The notes: generated by a model from the letters alone, not told the origin. DNA of 64,000 bases from Micromonospora saelicesensis (GCF_900091575.1 NZ_FMCR01000001.1:682001-746000); one strand, 5' to 3'; positions 13,977 through 22,801 are shown, counted from the first letter of the stretch. A program made the numbers and translations.

Positions 13977-14927
13977 TCAGCCGTCGGCGGGCCGGTCCAT
14001 GGCCGCCCACGGCTCCTTGCCCGGGGCCTGCGCGCCCGTCGGGCAGTGCCGCCGGAAGTCGCACCAGCCACAGCGCGGGCTGGGTGCCACCGGGAAAGCC
14101 TCGTCCGCGTCGGCGCCGTCGGCGACTGCCCGCTCGGCGGCCATGATGTCGCGGGCTGTCTCTTCCGCGCGGGTCAGTTGTCGGGCCAGCGACTCGACGG
14201 TGTGGTCGTGGCCGGCGACCGTGCCGGTCGGCAGGTGGTGCAGCTCCACCCGGCGGCACGGCCGACGGAACACCCGCTCGGCGGCGTACGCGTAGAGCGC
14301 CAGCGCCTGCGAGCCCCGGGCGTCGTCGGTGTCCAGCCCGGTGCGGCCGGTCTTGTAGTCAACGATGACCAGCTCCGGCCCCTCCGGGCCGGGCCGCGAG
14401 TCGATCCGGTCGGCGCGACCGTTGAACGCCAACACCGCGGTCTTGACCGCCACCACCCGCTCCACGCCGAGCGGGTCGGAGTCCGGCTCCAGCGTCTCGA
14501 CGTACGCCTCCAGCCATCCCAACGCCCGCCGGTAGGCGGCCCGCTCCTGCTCATCGTCGCGGTAGCCCTCGCGGACCCAGGTGCCCTTGAGCAGCGTGGC
14601 CAGCGCCTCGGGACGCCGCCGGTCGGCTGGCAGCGCATACCAGTTCTTCAGGGCCGTGTGCACGCTGGCGCCGAGCGAGTTGTGCGCCCACGGCGGGCCC
14701 TTGGGTGGGGCGGGCCGGTCGACGTAGGAGTAGCGGTAGCGACGCGGGCAGTCCGCGTACGCGCCGAGCTTGCTCGGGGTGCAGACGAACAGCCGCTCCG
14801 GCATGCCCTCGAAGCCGAGCTGCTCGGCGTCGCCGGCGCGCTGCCGCGGGGCCCGGCCGCCGGCGGCCGGCCGCCCCGCTGATGAGGATCGTCGCACGCC
14901 TGCGATCCTGCCATCCACCTCCGACAT
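13977..14927 (-). CDS. RecB-like PD-(D/E)XK nuclease with Fe-S cluster
   Basis: 316 residues. After a basic disordered N-terminus, residues from about 46 read CTPSKLGAYADCPRRYRY, the first cysteine of the AddB/Cas4-type iron-sulfur cluster, and the other three lie at the end in CGWCDFRRHC. The nuclease core is visible as FNGRADRID and ELVIVDYKTGRTG (D...D/ExK), with a QALALYAYA helix. These stand-alone RecB-family exonucleases are common in actinobacteria and probably act in DNA repair; no helicase partner is adjacent. Domain order and all four Cys suggest an active enzyme. Confidence 0.92.
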   Translation of the reverse strand: MSEVDGRIAGVRRSSSAGRPAAGGRAPRQRAGDAEQLGFEGMPERLFVCTPSKLGAYADCPRRYRYSYVDRPAPPKGPPWAHNSLGASVHTALKNWYALPADRRRPEALATLLKGTWVREGYRDDEQERAAYRRALGWLEAYVETLEPDSDPLGVERVVAVKTAVLAFNGRADRIDSRPGPEGPELVIVDYKTGRTGLDTDDARGSQALALYAYAAERVFRRPCRRVELHHLPTGTVAGHDHTVESLARQLTRAEETARDIMAAERAVADGADADEAFPVAPSPRCGWCDFRRHCPTGAQAPGKEPWAAMDRPADG

Positions 14928-14940
14928 CGCGCGCGTGCCG

Positions 14941-15555
14941 TCAGGCCATGTTCACGTACTGCGTGACGAAGGCGGCCACCGCGTCGGCGATGAGCTGCAC
15001 GGCGATCGCGGCCAGCAGCAGGCCGGCGATCCGGGTCAGCACCTCGATCCCGCCCGGCCGGAGGATCTTCACGATGCCGCCGGAGAAGCGCAGGACGATC
15101 CAGACGGCGACCATCACGGCGAGGATCGCCACGGCGATGGCGCTGAACTCTCCCAGCCCGTCGGCCTGCTGGACGAAGAGCATGGTGGCCACGATGGCGC
15201 CCGGGCCGGCCAGCAACGGCGTGCCCAGCGGCACCAGCGCGATGTTGGAGGTGACCTGCTGGCTCGGGTCGTCGGCCTTGCCGGTCAACAGCTCCAGAGC
15301 GACTAGCACGAGCAGCAGCCCACCGGCCGCCTGCAACGCCGGCAGGTCCACGTGCAGGTAGTCGAGCAGGGTCTGCCCCGCCACCGCGAAGATCACGATG
15401 ACGCCGAGCGCCAACGCGACGGCCTGCCAGGCTGCCCGGTTGCGATCACGGGCGGGCAGCGGGCCGGTCAGCGCCAGGAAGATCGGCATCATGCCCGGCG
15501 GGTCGGTGATCACCAGCAGGGTCACGAAAACCTCGCCGAACAGCTTCAGATCCAC
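14941..15555 (-). CDS. MarC-family (UPF0056) integral membrane protein
   Basis: 204 residues with six predicted membrane helices. The MarC signature VITDPPGMMPIFLALT follows helix 1, and the repeated half shows SNIALVPLGTPLLAGPGAIVATM. MarC proteins were once linked to multiple-antibiotic resistance, but that role was withdrawn and their substrate is unknown. GTG start at 15555. It lies 41 bp downstream of the PHP gene in the same direction; a MarC-PHP pairing near DUF6758 is common in actinobacteria. Confidence 0.93.
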   Translation of the reverse strand: MDLKLFGEVFVTLLVITDPPGMMPIFLALTGPLPARDRNRAAWQAVALALGVIVIFAVAGQTLLDYLHVDLPALQAAGGLLLVLVALELLTGKADDPSQQVTSNIALVPLGTPLLAGPGAIVATMLFVQQADGLGEFSAIAVAILAVMVAVWIVLRFSGGIVKILRPGGIEVLTRIAGLLLAAIAVQLIADAVAAFVTQYVNMA

Positions 15556-15596
15556 GTGATCAACCTAGCCGCGCCACGATGGGCGAAATACCCGGA

Positions 15597-16469
15597 TCAG
15601 CCCGAAGCGACCTCGGTCACCCCCTCGGCGACGATCCGCTCGTACGCCTCGACGCTGGTGCTGAAAGCGCCGAGTTGGACGGTCTTGTGGGTGCCGTGAA
15701 AATCCGAGGAGCCGGTGACGAGCAGACCCAGCTCGGCGGCGAGCGCCCGCACGTGTTCCCGCTCGGCCGGGCTGTGGTCCTCGTGGTCCGTTTCGAGCCC
15801 GGCGAGCCCGGCGGCGGCCAGCTCGGCGATCAGCTCGTCGGGCACCACCCGGCCGCGTCGGGTGGCTCGCGGGTGGGCGAAGACCGGCACGCCTCCGGCC
15901 TCCCGGACCAGTCGAACGGCCCGGAACACGTCGATGTCCTCCTTGGGCAGCCGGTACCGCTCGCCCAGCCAGTCCGGGCCGAACGCCTCCCGGACGCTGT
16001 CGACCAGGCCGGCGCGGATGAGTGCCTGCGCGATGTGCGGACGTCCCACGGTGCCGCCACCCGCGCCGGCCAGGATGTCCGGCCAGTTCACGTCGATGCC
16101 GTCGGCCCGCAGGAGGCCGACCATCCGTTCGCCACGCTCTTCCCGGGCGGCCCGTACCCGCGCCAGCTCGGCCACCAACTCCGGGTGGTCCGGGTCGAAC
16201 AGGTACGCGAGCAGGTGCAGCGGCACCGCCGGCTGCGCGCCGGACCAGCGACACGACAACTCGGCACCCCGGACCAGACGCAGACCTGGCCGCAGTGCGC
16301 CCACGGCCGGCGCCCAGCCGGCCGTGGTGTCGTGGTCGGTGATCGCCAGCACGTCCAGCCCGGCGTCGAAGGCCGCGCCGACCAGCCCGGCCGGGGTCAG
16401 CGTGCCGTCGCTGGCCGTCGAGTGGGCGTGCAGGTCGATCCGGGGGGCGGAGCCGGTACGCGAGGTCAC
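15597..16469 (-). CDS. PHP-domain phosphoesterase (YciV/TrpH-like)
   Basis: 290 residues from GTG 16469. Metal-binding PHP motifs are in order: IDLHAHSTASDGTLTP, LAITDHDTTAG, RGAELSCRW, a HPxA-type VFAHPRAT, and the last GSSDFHGTHK. This set fits 3',5'-nucleotide bisphosphatase (YciV, RnaseAM) proteins, which remove 5' nucleotides from small RNA and pAp; the substrate here is inferred. Length matches the family. It is likely transcribed with marC. Confidence 0.93.
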   Translation of the reverse strand: MTSRTGSAPRIDLHAHSTASDGTLTPAGLVGAAFDAGLDVLAITDHDTTAGWAPAVGALRPGLRLVRGAELSCRWSGAQPAVPLHLLAYLFDPDHPELVAELARVRAAREERGERMVGLLRADGIDVNWPDILAGAGGGTVGRPHIAQALIRAGLVDSVREAFGPDWLGERYRLPKEDIDVFRAVRLVREAGGVPVFAHPRATRRGRVVPDELIAELAAAGLAGLETDHEDHSPAEREHVRALAAELGLLVTGSSDFHGTHKTVQLGAFSTSVEAYERIVAEGVTEVASG

Positions 16470-16522
16470 CGCCCGACGTTACCGAGGAAACAGCGAGCCC
16501 GGCTCACATGGGCCACCCGGGG

Positions 16523-17785
16523 TCAGAAGCCCTGCACCAGGATCGGCCGCTCTCCGGCCGGCACGCCGGGAACCGCAGCGGGGCTGGCGGGCTTCCCCGC
16601 CCGCACCTGGCCGACGTCGACCCGGACCAGTTCGCCGGTGCCGTCGAGGTAGGAGGCCTCTGTCTCGTCGCTCCACACGACCGCCCCGGTCATCGGCGGC
16701 CCGGCCGCAACGGCTGTCGCACCCGGCCCGAGCCGCTGCAGGTCGACCAGCAGGGACCGATCGGCGGTGCCGCTCCCACCGTTGACCAGCAACCATCGCC
16801 CGTCCGGCGAGACCCCGCCGATGCCGTCCCGGCTCAGGTCTGGACCGCAGCCGGTGCGTACCGGGTCCAGGTGACGTGCCGGGGTGAGGATGGCGAGGCA
16901 GGTCCGGCCCGGATCGGTCGTGGTGACCTGCCCGACGAGCCGCCCGTCGGGCAGCTGCCCGTAGACGTTGAGGCTCTTGCGGTCGAGGGCGTCGGGCAGT
17001 GGCCCCGCACCGGGCCGCCAGAGGGTGTGACCGGCGCTGGCCGGGTCGAGCCGGACCAGCACGCTGTCAGCGACGAACCGGACGGGCTCCGCAGCCGCCG
17101 GCACCGGGGTGCGCACCGCCCCGATGAGCTGGGTGCCGACCACGCCCGCCACCAGGAGATCGTCCCCGTCGCGCCAGGCGACCTGGAGGCTGTCCGGGGC
17201 CAGGACGATCGCACCGGCACCGGCCAGCACCACCTGCACAAGGCCGTCGTCCTGCACCACCCACAGGGAGCGTCCTGCGGTGCTCGGCGCGCCGACCACC
17301 AGCCAACCGCCACCGCTGGGCAGCGGCTGGACGTGTTCGGCCGGCCCGACGTCGGGCAGCACCAGCCGCCGCCCGTCGGCGTTGACCAGCGTCTCGCTGT
17401 AGAGAAGAGAGGTCGACGTCCTGGGCGAGGGGGCCGAGCCGGGAACGCTGGCCGTCGGGAGCGGTCGGTTGGTCGGGTCCGGGTCGCCGATCACGACGAT
17501 GGGTGAGCCGTCCCGCCTGGTCTCGGCACCGAGCTGGGCCATGCCGGCGCTGAGCAGCACTGTGGTGACCGCCGCGAGGGCGAGGCCGGCGGCGCTGCGT
17601 CGACGCCGGATGCGGTTCGCGCGGCGGATGGCCTGGCCGGCCGGATCGACGCTCAGTGGGCGGGCAACGGCGACCTGGTGCGAGAGTGTCTCCCGCACCG
17701 CACCTTCCAGCTCGTCCGGCCGCACCTGGTATGAACGCTGCGGACCGTCCGTCAGGTTGTCGCGCCGGCCTGGGAACTGACTCAC
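16523..17785 (-). CDS. Membrane-anchored beta-propeller-like partner of a SigE-family sigma factor
   Basis: 420 residues. The cytosolic N-terminus (about 1-63) contains LEGAVRETLSHQVAVARPL, a short helix typical of anti-sigma regions, then one membrane helix (about 64-85, SAAGLALAAVTTVLLSAG) and a large extracytoplasmic part with repeated beta-strand blades such as RSLLVDLQRL and GWLVVGAPS. Its ATG overlaps the stop of the upstream sigma gene by 4 bp, so the two are made together. A role as anti-sigma factor or sensor is inferred from this coupling; no zinc-binding HxxxCxxC motif is present. Confidence 0.8.
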   Translation of the reverse strand: MSQFPGRRDNLTDGPQRSYQVRPDELEGAVRETLSHQVAVARPLSVDPAGQAIRRANRIRRRRSAAGLALAAVTTVLLSAGMAQLGAETRRDGSPIVVIGDPDPTNRPLPTASVPGSAPSPRTSTSLLYSETLVNADGRRLVLPDVGPAEHVQPLPSGGGWLVVGAPSTAGRSLWVVQDDGLVQVVLAGAGAIVLAPDSLQVAWRDGDDLLVAGVVGTQLIGAVRTPVPAAAEPVRFVADSVLVRLDPASAGHTLWRPGAGPLPDALDRKSLNVYGQLPDGRLVGQVTTTDPGRTCLAILTPARHLDPVRTGCGPDLSRDGIGGVSPDGRWLLVNGGSGTADRSLLVDLQRLGPGATAVAAGPPMTGAVVWSDETEASYLDGTGELVRVDVGQVRAGKPASPAAVPGVPAGERPILVQGF

Positions 17786-18567
17786 TGCTGTTCCCCGGAG
17801 CCCGTGCCGACGGGCACGGCCGCCGGGGCGGTGGGCAGCACGACCTGCGGGGTGATCGCACTCGGCACGGCGGGGCGCGGAGCGGCCGGGCGGGGCACGG
17901 GTCGGCCAACCGCCCGTTCGGGACGGGGTGTGGCAGCGGCACCGGTCGCCGGGCCTCGCCCGGTCCGGGAACCCGAGCCCGTCGCCCGGCCGGCGGCACC
18001 GGACGACGCGACCCCTGCACCGGCGGTAGCGGCCGACCGGCCGGCGATCCCGGCGGCGGCCGCGAGCTCCGGTGCGTCCGCGCCCAGTCGCCGACGCAGC
18101 GTGGCGAGCGCCCGGGACGCCTGGCTCTTCACCGTGCCCGGTGAGATGTCCAGCATCGCGGCGGTCTGCGCCTCCGACATGTCCTCGTAGTAGCGCAGCA
18201 CCAGCACTGCCCGCTGCCGGTTGGGCAACTCCCGCAGGTGCCGCCAGAGCAGGTCACGGTCAAGTTGCTGCTCGATCTCGTCGACGCCGGCCCGTTCGGG
18301 CAGGACCTCGGTCGGGCGTTCGCCGTGCCAGCGCCGCCGCCACCAACTGGTCGACGTGTTGACCATCACACGCCGGGCGTACGGCTCGACCGCCTCGATT
18401 CCGCCGAGCCGCTTCCACGCGAGGTAGGTCTTGGTCAGCGCCGTCTGGAGCAGGTCCTCGGCCGTGGCCCAGTCGCCGGTGAGCAGATAAGCGGTGCGTA
18501 GGAGCGCGGCGGAGCGGGCCGCGACGAACTCGCGGAACTGCTCCTCCAACGAGTCTCTGCTCGCCAC
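17782..18567 (-). CDS. SigE-family ECF-like RNA polymerase sigma factor with long low-complexity tail
   Basis: The GTG at 18567 (VASRDSLEEQFREF) is preferred because GGAGG lies 6 nt upstream, giving 261 residues. Region 2 is seen as RTAYLLTGDWATAEDLLQTAL, and region 4 as LPNRQRAVLVLRYYEDMSEA with the HTH SPGTVKSQASRAL. After about residue 160 there is a tail of about 100 residues made of Ala, Gly, Pro and Arg, absent from most SigE-family members. It lacks a SnoaL domain. The downstream overlapping gene encodes a likely membrane partner. Confidence 0.92.
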   Translation of the reverse strand: MASRDSLEEQFREFVAARSAALLRTAYLLTGDWATAEDLLQTALTKTYLAWKRLGGIEAVEPYARRVMVNTSTSWWRRRWHGERPTEVLPERAGVDEIEQQLDRDLLWRHLRELPNRQRAVLVLRYYEDMSEAQTAAMLDISPGTVKSQASRALATLRRRLGADAPELAAAAGIAGRSAATAGAGVASSGAAGRATGSGSRTGRGPATGAAATPRPERAVGRPVPRPAAPRPAVPSAITPQVVLPTAPAAVPVGTGSGEQQ

Positions 18568-18670
18568 CGCCCACCTCCACACCCCCGCCGTCCTGGCAGA
18601 GTGCCACGTCAGGGGCGCTCTGGTCCATGACGAAAGGTGCGCACTTGCTCCGATGTTCGGTCGAAAACCT

Positions 18671-19546
18671 TCACGCCCCGTCGTCGGCCTTGGCCTCGTC
18701 GGCCTCCTTGCCGAGCCGCGCCTCGACGGCCTGAGGCTCGTACATCTCCTCGACGACGCGCAGGTAGAGCTCGTTCGGGTTGGGCAGATTCTTGATCTCG
18801 CGAAGCGCCTGCTCCTGGCCGGCGGACTCCAGCACGAAGGTGCCGTAGTTGAGCGCTCGGCCGGTCGGGGTCTGCTCGTACTTCATGTCGGTGACCCGGA
18901 CCAGCGGCATCATCGCCACCTTGCGGGTGACGATGCCGTTGACCACCATGACCCGCTTGTTGGTCAGGATGAACCGGTCATACCACCAGTCGGCGACCTT
19001 CCACGCCACCCAGCCCATCACCGCGAACCACAGCAGCACGGCGATGGTGGTCAACGCGCCGACGTCCTGGCCGGCGAGGAAGCCGGAGAGATAGCCGAGC
19101 ACGAAGGTCGCCGCTACGCCGATCAACAGCGGGTTGGTGAGGTGGATCCAGTGTCGCTTCCACTCGCCCCGGTAGCGCTCGGTGGGGAAGAGATAGCGAG
19201 CCACCAACGAACTGGGCTCGTCTTCCAGGGGCAGCACCCGCCGAGGGGTCGAGCCGGTCGCGTCGGCGCGCAACCCGGCCAGCTCGTCCTCGGAGATCTG
19301 CGGCGGCTGGTAGCTGGCCTCCGGATCACGGATCCACCCCCGACCGGAACGACCCTGGCCGGCATAGCCGGGCCCGTCGCCATAGCCGACGTCGTCCGAA
19401 AGGGACGGACCGTCGGACAGGCCGGGACCGGCCCCGTAGCCCGGGCCGTCATCAGGCCCGATCCGCGGGATCGGCTCGGTGTCTCGCTCGCGACGTTCCC
19501 GGTCGGGGTCGTCCGGGTCGAAGGGTGGACCGGAGGGGCTGCCCAT
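18671..19546 (-). CDS. Bacterial PH-domain (bPH2) membrane protein
   Basis: 291 residues. The first 80 are Gly/Asp/Pro-rich and disordered. Two membrane helices follow near 138-158 (LLIGVAATFVLGYLSGF) and 165-185 (ALTTIAVLLWFAVMGWV), then a bPH2 domain: YDRFILTNKRVMVVNGIVTR, MPLVRVTDMKYEQT and NYGTFVLESAGQEQ. Proteins of this type are widespread in actinobacteria; function is not established, though membrane or envelope stress roles are often suggested. A 52-residue gene lies 6 bp upstream in the same direction, so the two are probably one unit. Confidence 0.9.
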   Translation of the reverse strand: MGSPSGPPFDPDDPDRERRERDTEPIPRIGPDDGPGYGAGPGLSDGPSLSDDVGYGDGPGYAGQGRSGRGWIRDPEASYQPPQISEDELAGLRADATGSTPRRVLPLEDEPSSLVARYLFPTERYRGEWKRHWIHLTNPLLIGVAATFVLGYLSGFLAGQDVGALTTIAVLLWFAVMGWVAWKVADWWYDRFILTNKRVMVVNGIVTRKVAMMPLVRVTDMKYEQTPTGRALNYGTFVLESAGQEQALREIKNLPNPNELYLRVVEEMYEPQAVEARLGKEADEAKADDGA

Positions 19547-19552
19547 CGGCGG

Positions 19553-19711
19553 CTAGGCGACGAGGCTGGTGAAGAAGTCGCCAAACCCCTGGGCGATATC
19601 CATGATCCCGCCGCCGAGCGACTTGAACACGTCCGCCGCAGAGTTTGGCCGGTAGGCGACGAAGAAGATCAAGAATGCGATTCCGGCCCAGGTGAGGACC
19701 TTCTTGACCAT
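19553..19711 (-). CDS. Short membrane protein (52 residues) upstream of PH-domain gene
   Basis: ATG at 19711 with GAGAGGA about 10 nt upstream; the frame ends at a TAG (19553-19555). The product starts MVKKVLTWAGIAFLIFFVAY, a basic end followed by one membrane helix, then an amphipathic C-terminal segment (VFKSLGGGIMDIAQGFGDFF). It is too short for common ORF cut-offs. Position 6 bp before the PH-domain gene, a good ribosome site and clear membrane topology support it as real. Homologous short proteins at this place are a feature of actinobacteria as far as I recall; role unknown. Confidence 0.75.
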   Translation of the reverse strand: MVKKVLTWAGIAFLIFFVAYRPNSAADVFKSLGGGIMDIAQGFGDFFTSLVA

Positions 19712-19827
19712 GGCGGGCCATCCTCTCGCGCGGCGCCGGGTCCCATTACCGCAGCGGCACCCAGAGTATCAGTGTGGTGTCGTACAGTGAATATCTGCGT
19801 CCGTTCTCCGTCAATCCGGAAGAGTTG

Positions 19828-20517
19828 TCAAGCTCTACCAGGTAGATACGGGGACGGTGCGCCGTACACGAGTTCGGGCGGAGTCCACTCGGTCAGGTCG
19901 TGTAGCACGACGTCTTCCGCGAGCAGGTGACCCGCACTCGCCGGCCAGGCTATCGCATGGAGCCACATTCCCCGAGCCTCGCCGGCGTACGCGCTTCGAT
20001 CCGTCGGTGAATTCACCAACCACAGTGGAGTAGGGTGCCCGCCGACCTTGATCTTCGCCTGTCCGACGTGGTCAGGGTGACCCGACCCCGGGTCGGTCAG
20101 CGCGTCCACCAACTCCGGTCCCGGATCCGGGCCGGCCAGACCGGCGAGCCGGGTGCCCAGGCCGACACCGGGTTCCTCGGCCACGAAGACCAGATCGGCC
20201 GGACCACCACCGAGCGGCGCCGGGCCCGCGCAGGCCACCACTGTCGCCCGCACGCCCGTCCGGTCGTCCCCGGCGTACGCCACGCCGGTGAGTGTCCAAC
20301 CGGGCGGCAGCGGCCACGGGCACCACAACGGCGTCACCGGCGGATCGCCGGTCGCGGTGATCCGTTCCACCACGCTCGCCACGATGTCCGCTCCGATGTG
20401 CTCGGGCACGTGCAACGGCGGCACCGGGCCGCAGCGCACACACCTCGAGTCGGTGTTCATCAGATCCGGCGCCCGTACCGGGCCCCCGCATCTCGGACAA
20501 CTCACCGCGACACTCAC
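19828..20517 (-). CDS. DUF6758-type protein with N-terminal zinc ribbon
   Basis: 229 residues from GTG 20517 (VSVAVSCPRCGGPV). Two CxxC pairs (CPRC near residue 7 and CVRC near 26) form a likely zinc ribbon, followed by PPLHVPEHIGADIV. The rest is a mixed alpha/beta domain with DLVFVAEEPGVGLGTRLAGL and a C-terminal HDLTEWTPPELVYG. The pattern matches the actinobacterial DUF6758 family, usually found near MarC and PHP genes, as here. Function unknown. An internal GTG at 20505 would remove only four residues and cannot be excluded. Confidence 0.78.
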   Translation of the reverse strand: MSVAVSCPRCGGPVRAPDLMNTDSRCVRCGPVPPLHVPEHIGADIVASVVERITATGDPPVTPLWCPWPLPPGWTLTGVAYAGDDRTGVRATVVACAGPAPLGGGPADLVFVAEEPGVGLGTRLAGLAGPDPGPELVDALTDPGSGHPDHVGQAKIKVGGHPTPLWLVNSPTDRSAYAGEARGMWLHAIAWPASAGHLLAEDVVLHDLTEWTPPELVYGAPSPYLPGRA

Positions 20518-20584
20518 ATCCCCACCGTCTCCCCGGACCGCCGGCACGTCAAGCCGGAACGTCCGATTCGGCACCGTACGTGGG

Positions 20585-21214
20585 TCAGTCCGGCGGCGTA
20601 CCGGCGTGCGCACGGATCCAGGCGTGCATGGCGATTCCGCTGGCCACGCCCGCGTTGATCGACCTCGTCGAGCCGTACTGGGCGATGGAGTAGAGCTGGT
20701 CGCAGGCGGCACGGGCCGGCGCGGAGAGGCCGGGCCCCTCCTGGCCGAACAGCAGCACGCAGTCCCGCGGCAGGGTGCCGGTCTCCAGCGGACGCGACCC
20801 GGGCAGGTTGTCGATGCCGAACACCGGCAGCTGCCGCTCGGCCGCCCAGGCGACGAACTCCTCGATCGTCTCGTGGTGCCGTACGTGCTGGTACCGATCG
20901 GTCACCATCGCGCCGCGCCGGTTCCACCGTCGCCGTCCGACGATGTGCACCTCGGCGGCGTTGAACGCGTTGGCGTTGCGCACCACAGTGCCGATGTTGA
21001 AGTCGTGCTGCCAGTTCTCGATCGCGACGTGGAAGCCGTGCCGGTGCCGGTCCAGGTCGGCGACGATCGCCTCGTGCCGCCAGTAGCGGTAGCGGTCGAC
21101 GACGTTGCGCCGGTCCCCCTCCGCCAGCAGTTGCGGGTCGTAACGGGGGTCGTCCGGTGGGTCCCCCGGCCAGGGGCCCACGCCCACCTCAAGCTGGTCG
21201 TCGGTCACGGTCAT
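20585..21214 (-). CDS. SpoU/TrmH-family RNA 2'-O-methyltransferase
   Basis: 209 residues. The SPOUT knot motifs are all present: motif 1 NWQHDFNIGTVVRNANAFN, motif 2 CVLLFGQEGPGLS and motif 3 IAQYGSTRSINAGVASGIAM. The conserved Asn-Arg pair of motif 1 and the Ser-Asn of motif 3 suggest an active SAM-dependent 2'-O-methyltransferase acting on tRNA or rRNA; the exact nucleotide is not predictable. The N-terminal 40 residues are specific to the actinobacterial branch. Confidence 0.93.
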   Translation of the reverse strand: MTVTDDQLEVGVGPWPGDPPDDPRYDPQLLAEGDRRNVVDRYRYWRHEAIVADLDRHRHGFHVAIENWQHDFNIGTVVRNANAFNAAEVHIVGRRRWNRRGAMVTDRYQHVRHHETIEEFVAWAAERQLPVFGIDNLPGSRPLETGTLPRDCVLLFGQEGPGLSAPARAACDQLYSIAQYGSTRSINAGVASGIAMHAWIRAHAGTPPD

Positions 21215-21259
21215 CAGAGGGTACGGACCGCGTCGGCGCCCGCCGCGACGACCTGCCGG

Positions 21260-21775
21260 TCAGCCCAGGTCGAGGGCGGCACCGAGCCGGTCCAGGAAGC
21301 GCCGGTCCGCCGGGCTGGCCGGCGGGTCCACCCGGCGCGCGCCGGTGCCGGGCACCGCGCGACAGACCCGGGCCGCGACCGACTGCACCCACTGGCGGTA
21401 CGCGGCCGAGTCGGCGGGGTCGGCCCGTCGCCGGAGGACCCGGCTCGCCGCTCGGCAGGCGGCCAGCAGGTCCACCAGGTCGGTGAGCCGCTCGGCGGGT
21501 TGCGGGGTGCCGTCGTGGCGGGCGTAGATCGTGGCGACCACCGCACGGACCAGGTCGCTGTCGGAGGCTCGGCCCGCGGCCACGGCATCCAGGCCGGCCA
21601 GGCCGGCCATCACTCCACGCTCCGTCCGGCCAGGACCGGCTGCCGCGGCGGCAACGAGAACCCGACCGGGCAGGCTGGTGAGCAGATCCCACTCGGCGGC
21701 GGAATAGACAGCGGTGGTCAAGGGTGCGGCTCGGCGGCCGGCAGAGGACGGCTCTCCCGCTACGGAGTGGCTCAT
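21260..21775 (-). CDS. Helical conserved hypothetical protein
   Basis: 171 residues from ATG 21775 with GGAGG 5 nt upstream. It appears all-helical: YSAAEWDLLTSLPGRVLVA, a Gly-rich turn with RTERGVMAGLAGLDAVAAG, and a later LTDLVDLLAACRAASRVL. No membrane segment, metal motif or known domain was recognised. It runs in the same direction as the TrmH gene, 45 bp upstream of it. It may belong to the same unit, but nothing indicates a shared function. Confidence 0.75.
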   Translation of the reverse strand: MSHSVAGEPSSAGRRAAPLTTAVYSAAEWDLLTSLPGRVLVAAAAAGPGRTERGVMAGLAGLDAVAAGRASDSDLVRAVVATIYARHDGTPQPAERLTDLVDLLAACRAASRVLRRRADPADSAAYRQWVQSVAARVCRAVPGTGARRVDPPASPADRRFLDRLGAALDLG

Positions 21776-21815
21776 CGGAACCTCCGGCGTCAGCATATGC
21801 CCCGCGACGGGCACA

Positions 21816-21855
21816 GGGCCCCTTCCCCAGCAGACCCGCTGTGGGGAAGGAGCCC
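21816..21855 (-). terminator. Stem-loop downstream of the MaoC gene
   Basis: CCTTCCCCA (21821-21829) pairs with TGGGGAAGG (21842-21850), extended by a mismatched GGGC/GCCC pair outside. It follows the MaoC stop at 21889 on the minus strand. Confidence 0.6.
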
Positions 21856-21888
21856 GGTGTTCGTCGACGGTCGAGCCCGCCGCGACTG

Positions 21889-22404
21889 TCAGCGCGGCTC
21901 GGGGAAGCTGGGCCGCTCCGGATCCACTCCGTCGGGCACCGCGGCGGCCGCGTACTCCCGCTTGGGGACCATGACCTTGCGCCGGAAGACGCAGACCATC
22001 GTGCCGTCCTGGTTGTAGCCGCGGGTCTCCACCGACACCACGCCCCGGTCGGGTTTCGAGCCGGACTCGCGCTTGTCCAGCACCGTGGTCTCGCCGTAGA
22101 TGGTGTCGCCGTGGAAGGTCGGCGCGACGTGCCGCAGCGACTCGACCTCCAGGTTGGCGATCGCCTTGCCACTCACATCGGGCACGGACATCCCGAGCAG
22201 CAGCGAGTAGATGTAGTTGCCGACCACGACGTTGCGCTTGAACTGGCTCGCCGTCGCGGCGTAGTGCGCGTCCATGTGCAGCGGGTGGTGGTTCATGGTG
22301 AGCAGGCAGAAGAGGTGGTCGTCGTACTCGGTGACGGTCTTGCCCGGCCAGTGCCGGTAGACCGCGCCGACCTCGAACTCCTCGTAGTAGCGACCGAACT
22401 GCAT
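21889..22404 (-). CDS. MaoC-family hydratase, mesaconyl-CoA hydratase-like
   Basis: 171 residues from ATG 22404. A hot-dog-fold hydratase with FEVGAVYRHWPGKTVTEYDDH, the hydratase-2 catalytic Asp/His region CLLTMNHHPLHMDAHYA, and VVGNYIYSLLLGMSVPDV. The long Asn-His-His-Pro-Leu-His motif and ANLEVESLRHVAPTFHGDT are typical of the group that includes mesaconyl-CoA (beta-methylmalyl-CoA) hydratase of the ethylmalonyl-CoA pathway. An acyl-CoA dehydrogenase (26923) and a malyl-CoA-lyase-like gene (30525) lie within 10 kb, which supports but does not prove that role. Confidence 0.88.
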   Translation of the reverse strand: MQFGRYYEEFEVGAVYRHWPGKTVTEYDDHLFCLLTMNHHPLHMDAHYAATASQFKRNVVVGNYIYSLLLGMSVPDVSGKAIANLEVESLRHVAPTFHGDTIYGETTVLDKRESGSKPDRGVVSVETRGYNQDGTMVCVFRRKVMVPKREYAAAAVPDGVDPERPSFPEPR

Positions 22405-22776
22405 GCTGGTCCCTTCGACGGGCGGCGATGGAGTTCGGCACAGCATGCCTTACCGATGGTTAAGGCGACCGGCGGGGCGCGACGGCGGCGGAAATGTCAC
22501 ACCGGTCACTCGCCTGGGGGGAGACGCAATGAGCGGCGGGGCCCTCCCCGGCACCCGCCGCCCACGCTCTGATGTGAGGAATTCTGCCCTACGCCTACGT
22601 AGGTTCAACAGAGATCGCGGTCACATTTATCTTTTTGTAACACTACGGAGCGTGACGAAGTGAAGGTTGATCAGCGATCTCCGCAGGCCGGATACCTCCT
22701 TGTCAAGGCCCAAGTTACCGATTCGTAGTGCTCAATCGCGTGGATCTCCCTGGAAACGCTCCCATTACCGCAGGTC

Positions 22777-22801
22777 ACGCAAGTGCGTCATGCACTTGCG
22801 T
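22777..22801. repeat. Perfect 10-bp inverted repeat
   Basis: ACGCAAGTGC, loop GTCAT, GCACTTGCGT. It lies 110 bp upstream of the thioredoxin promoter between two copies of CCGCAGGTC, and could be an operator or an RNA hairpin. Confidence 0.6.
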
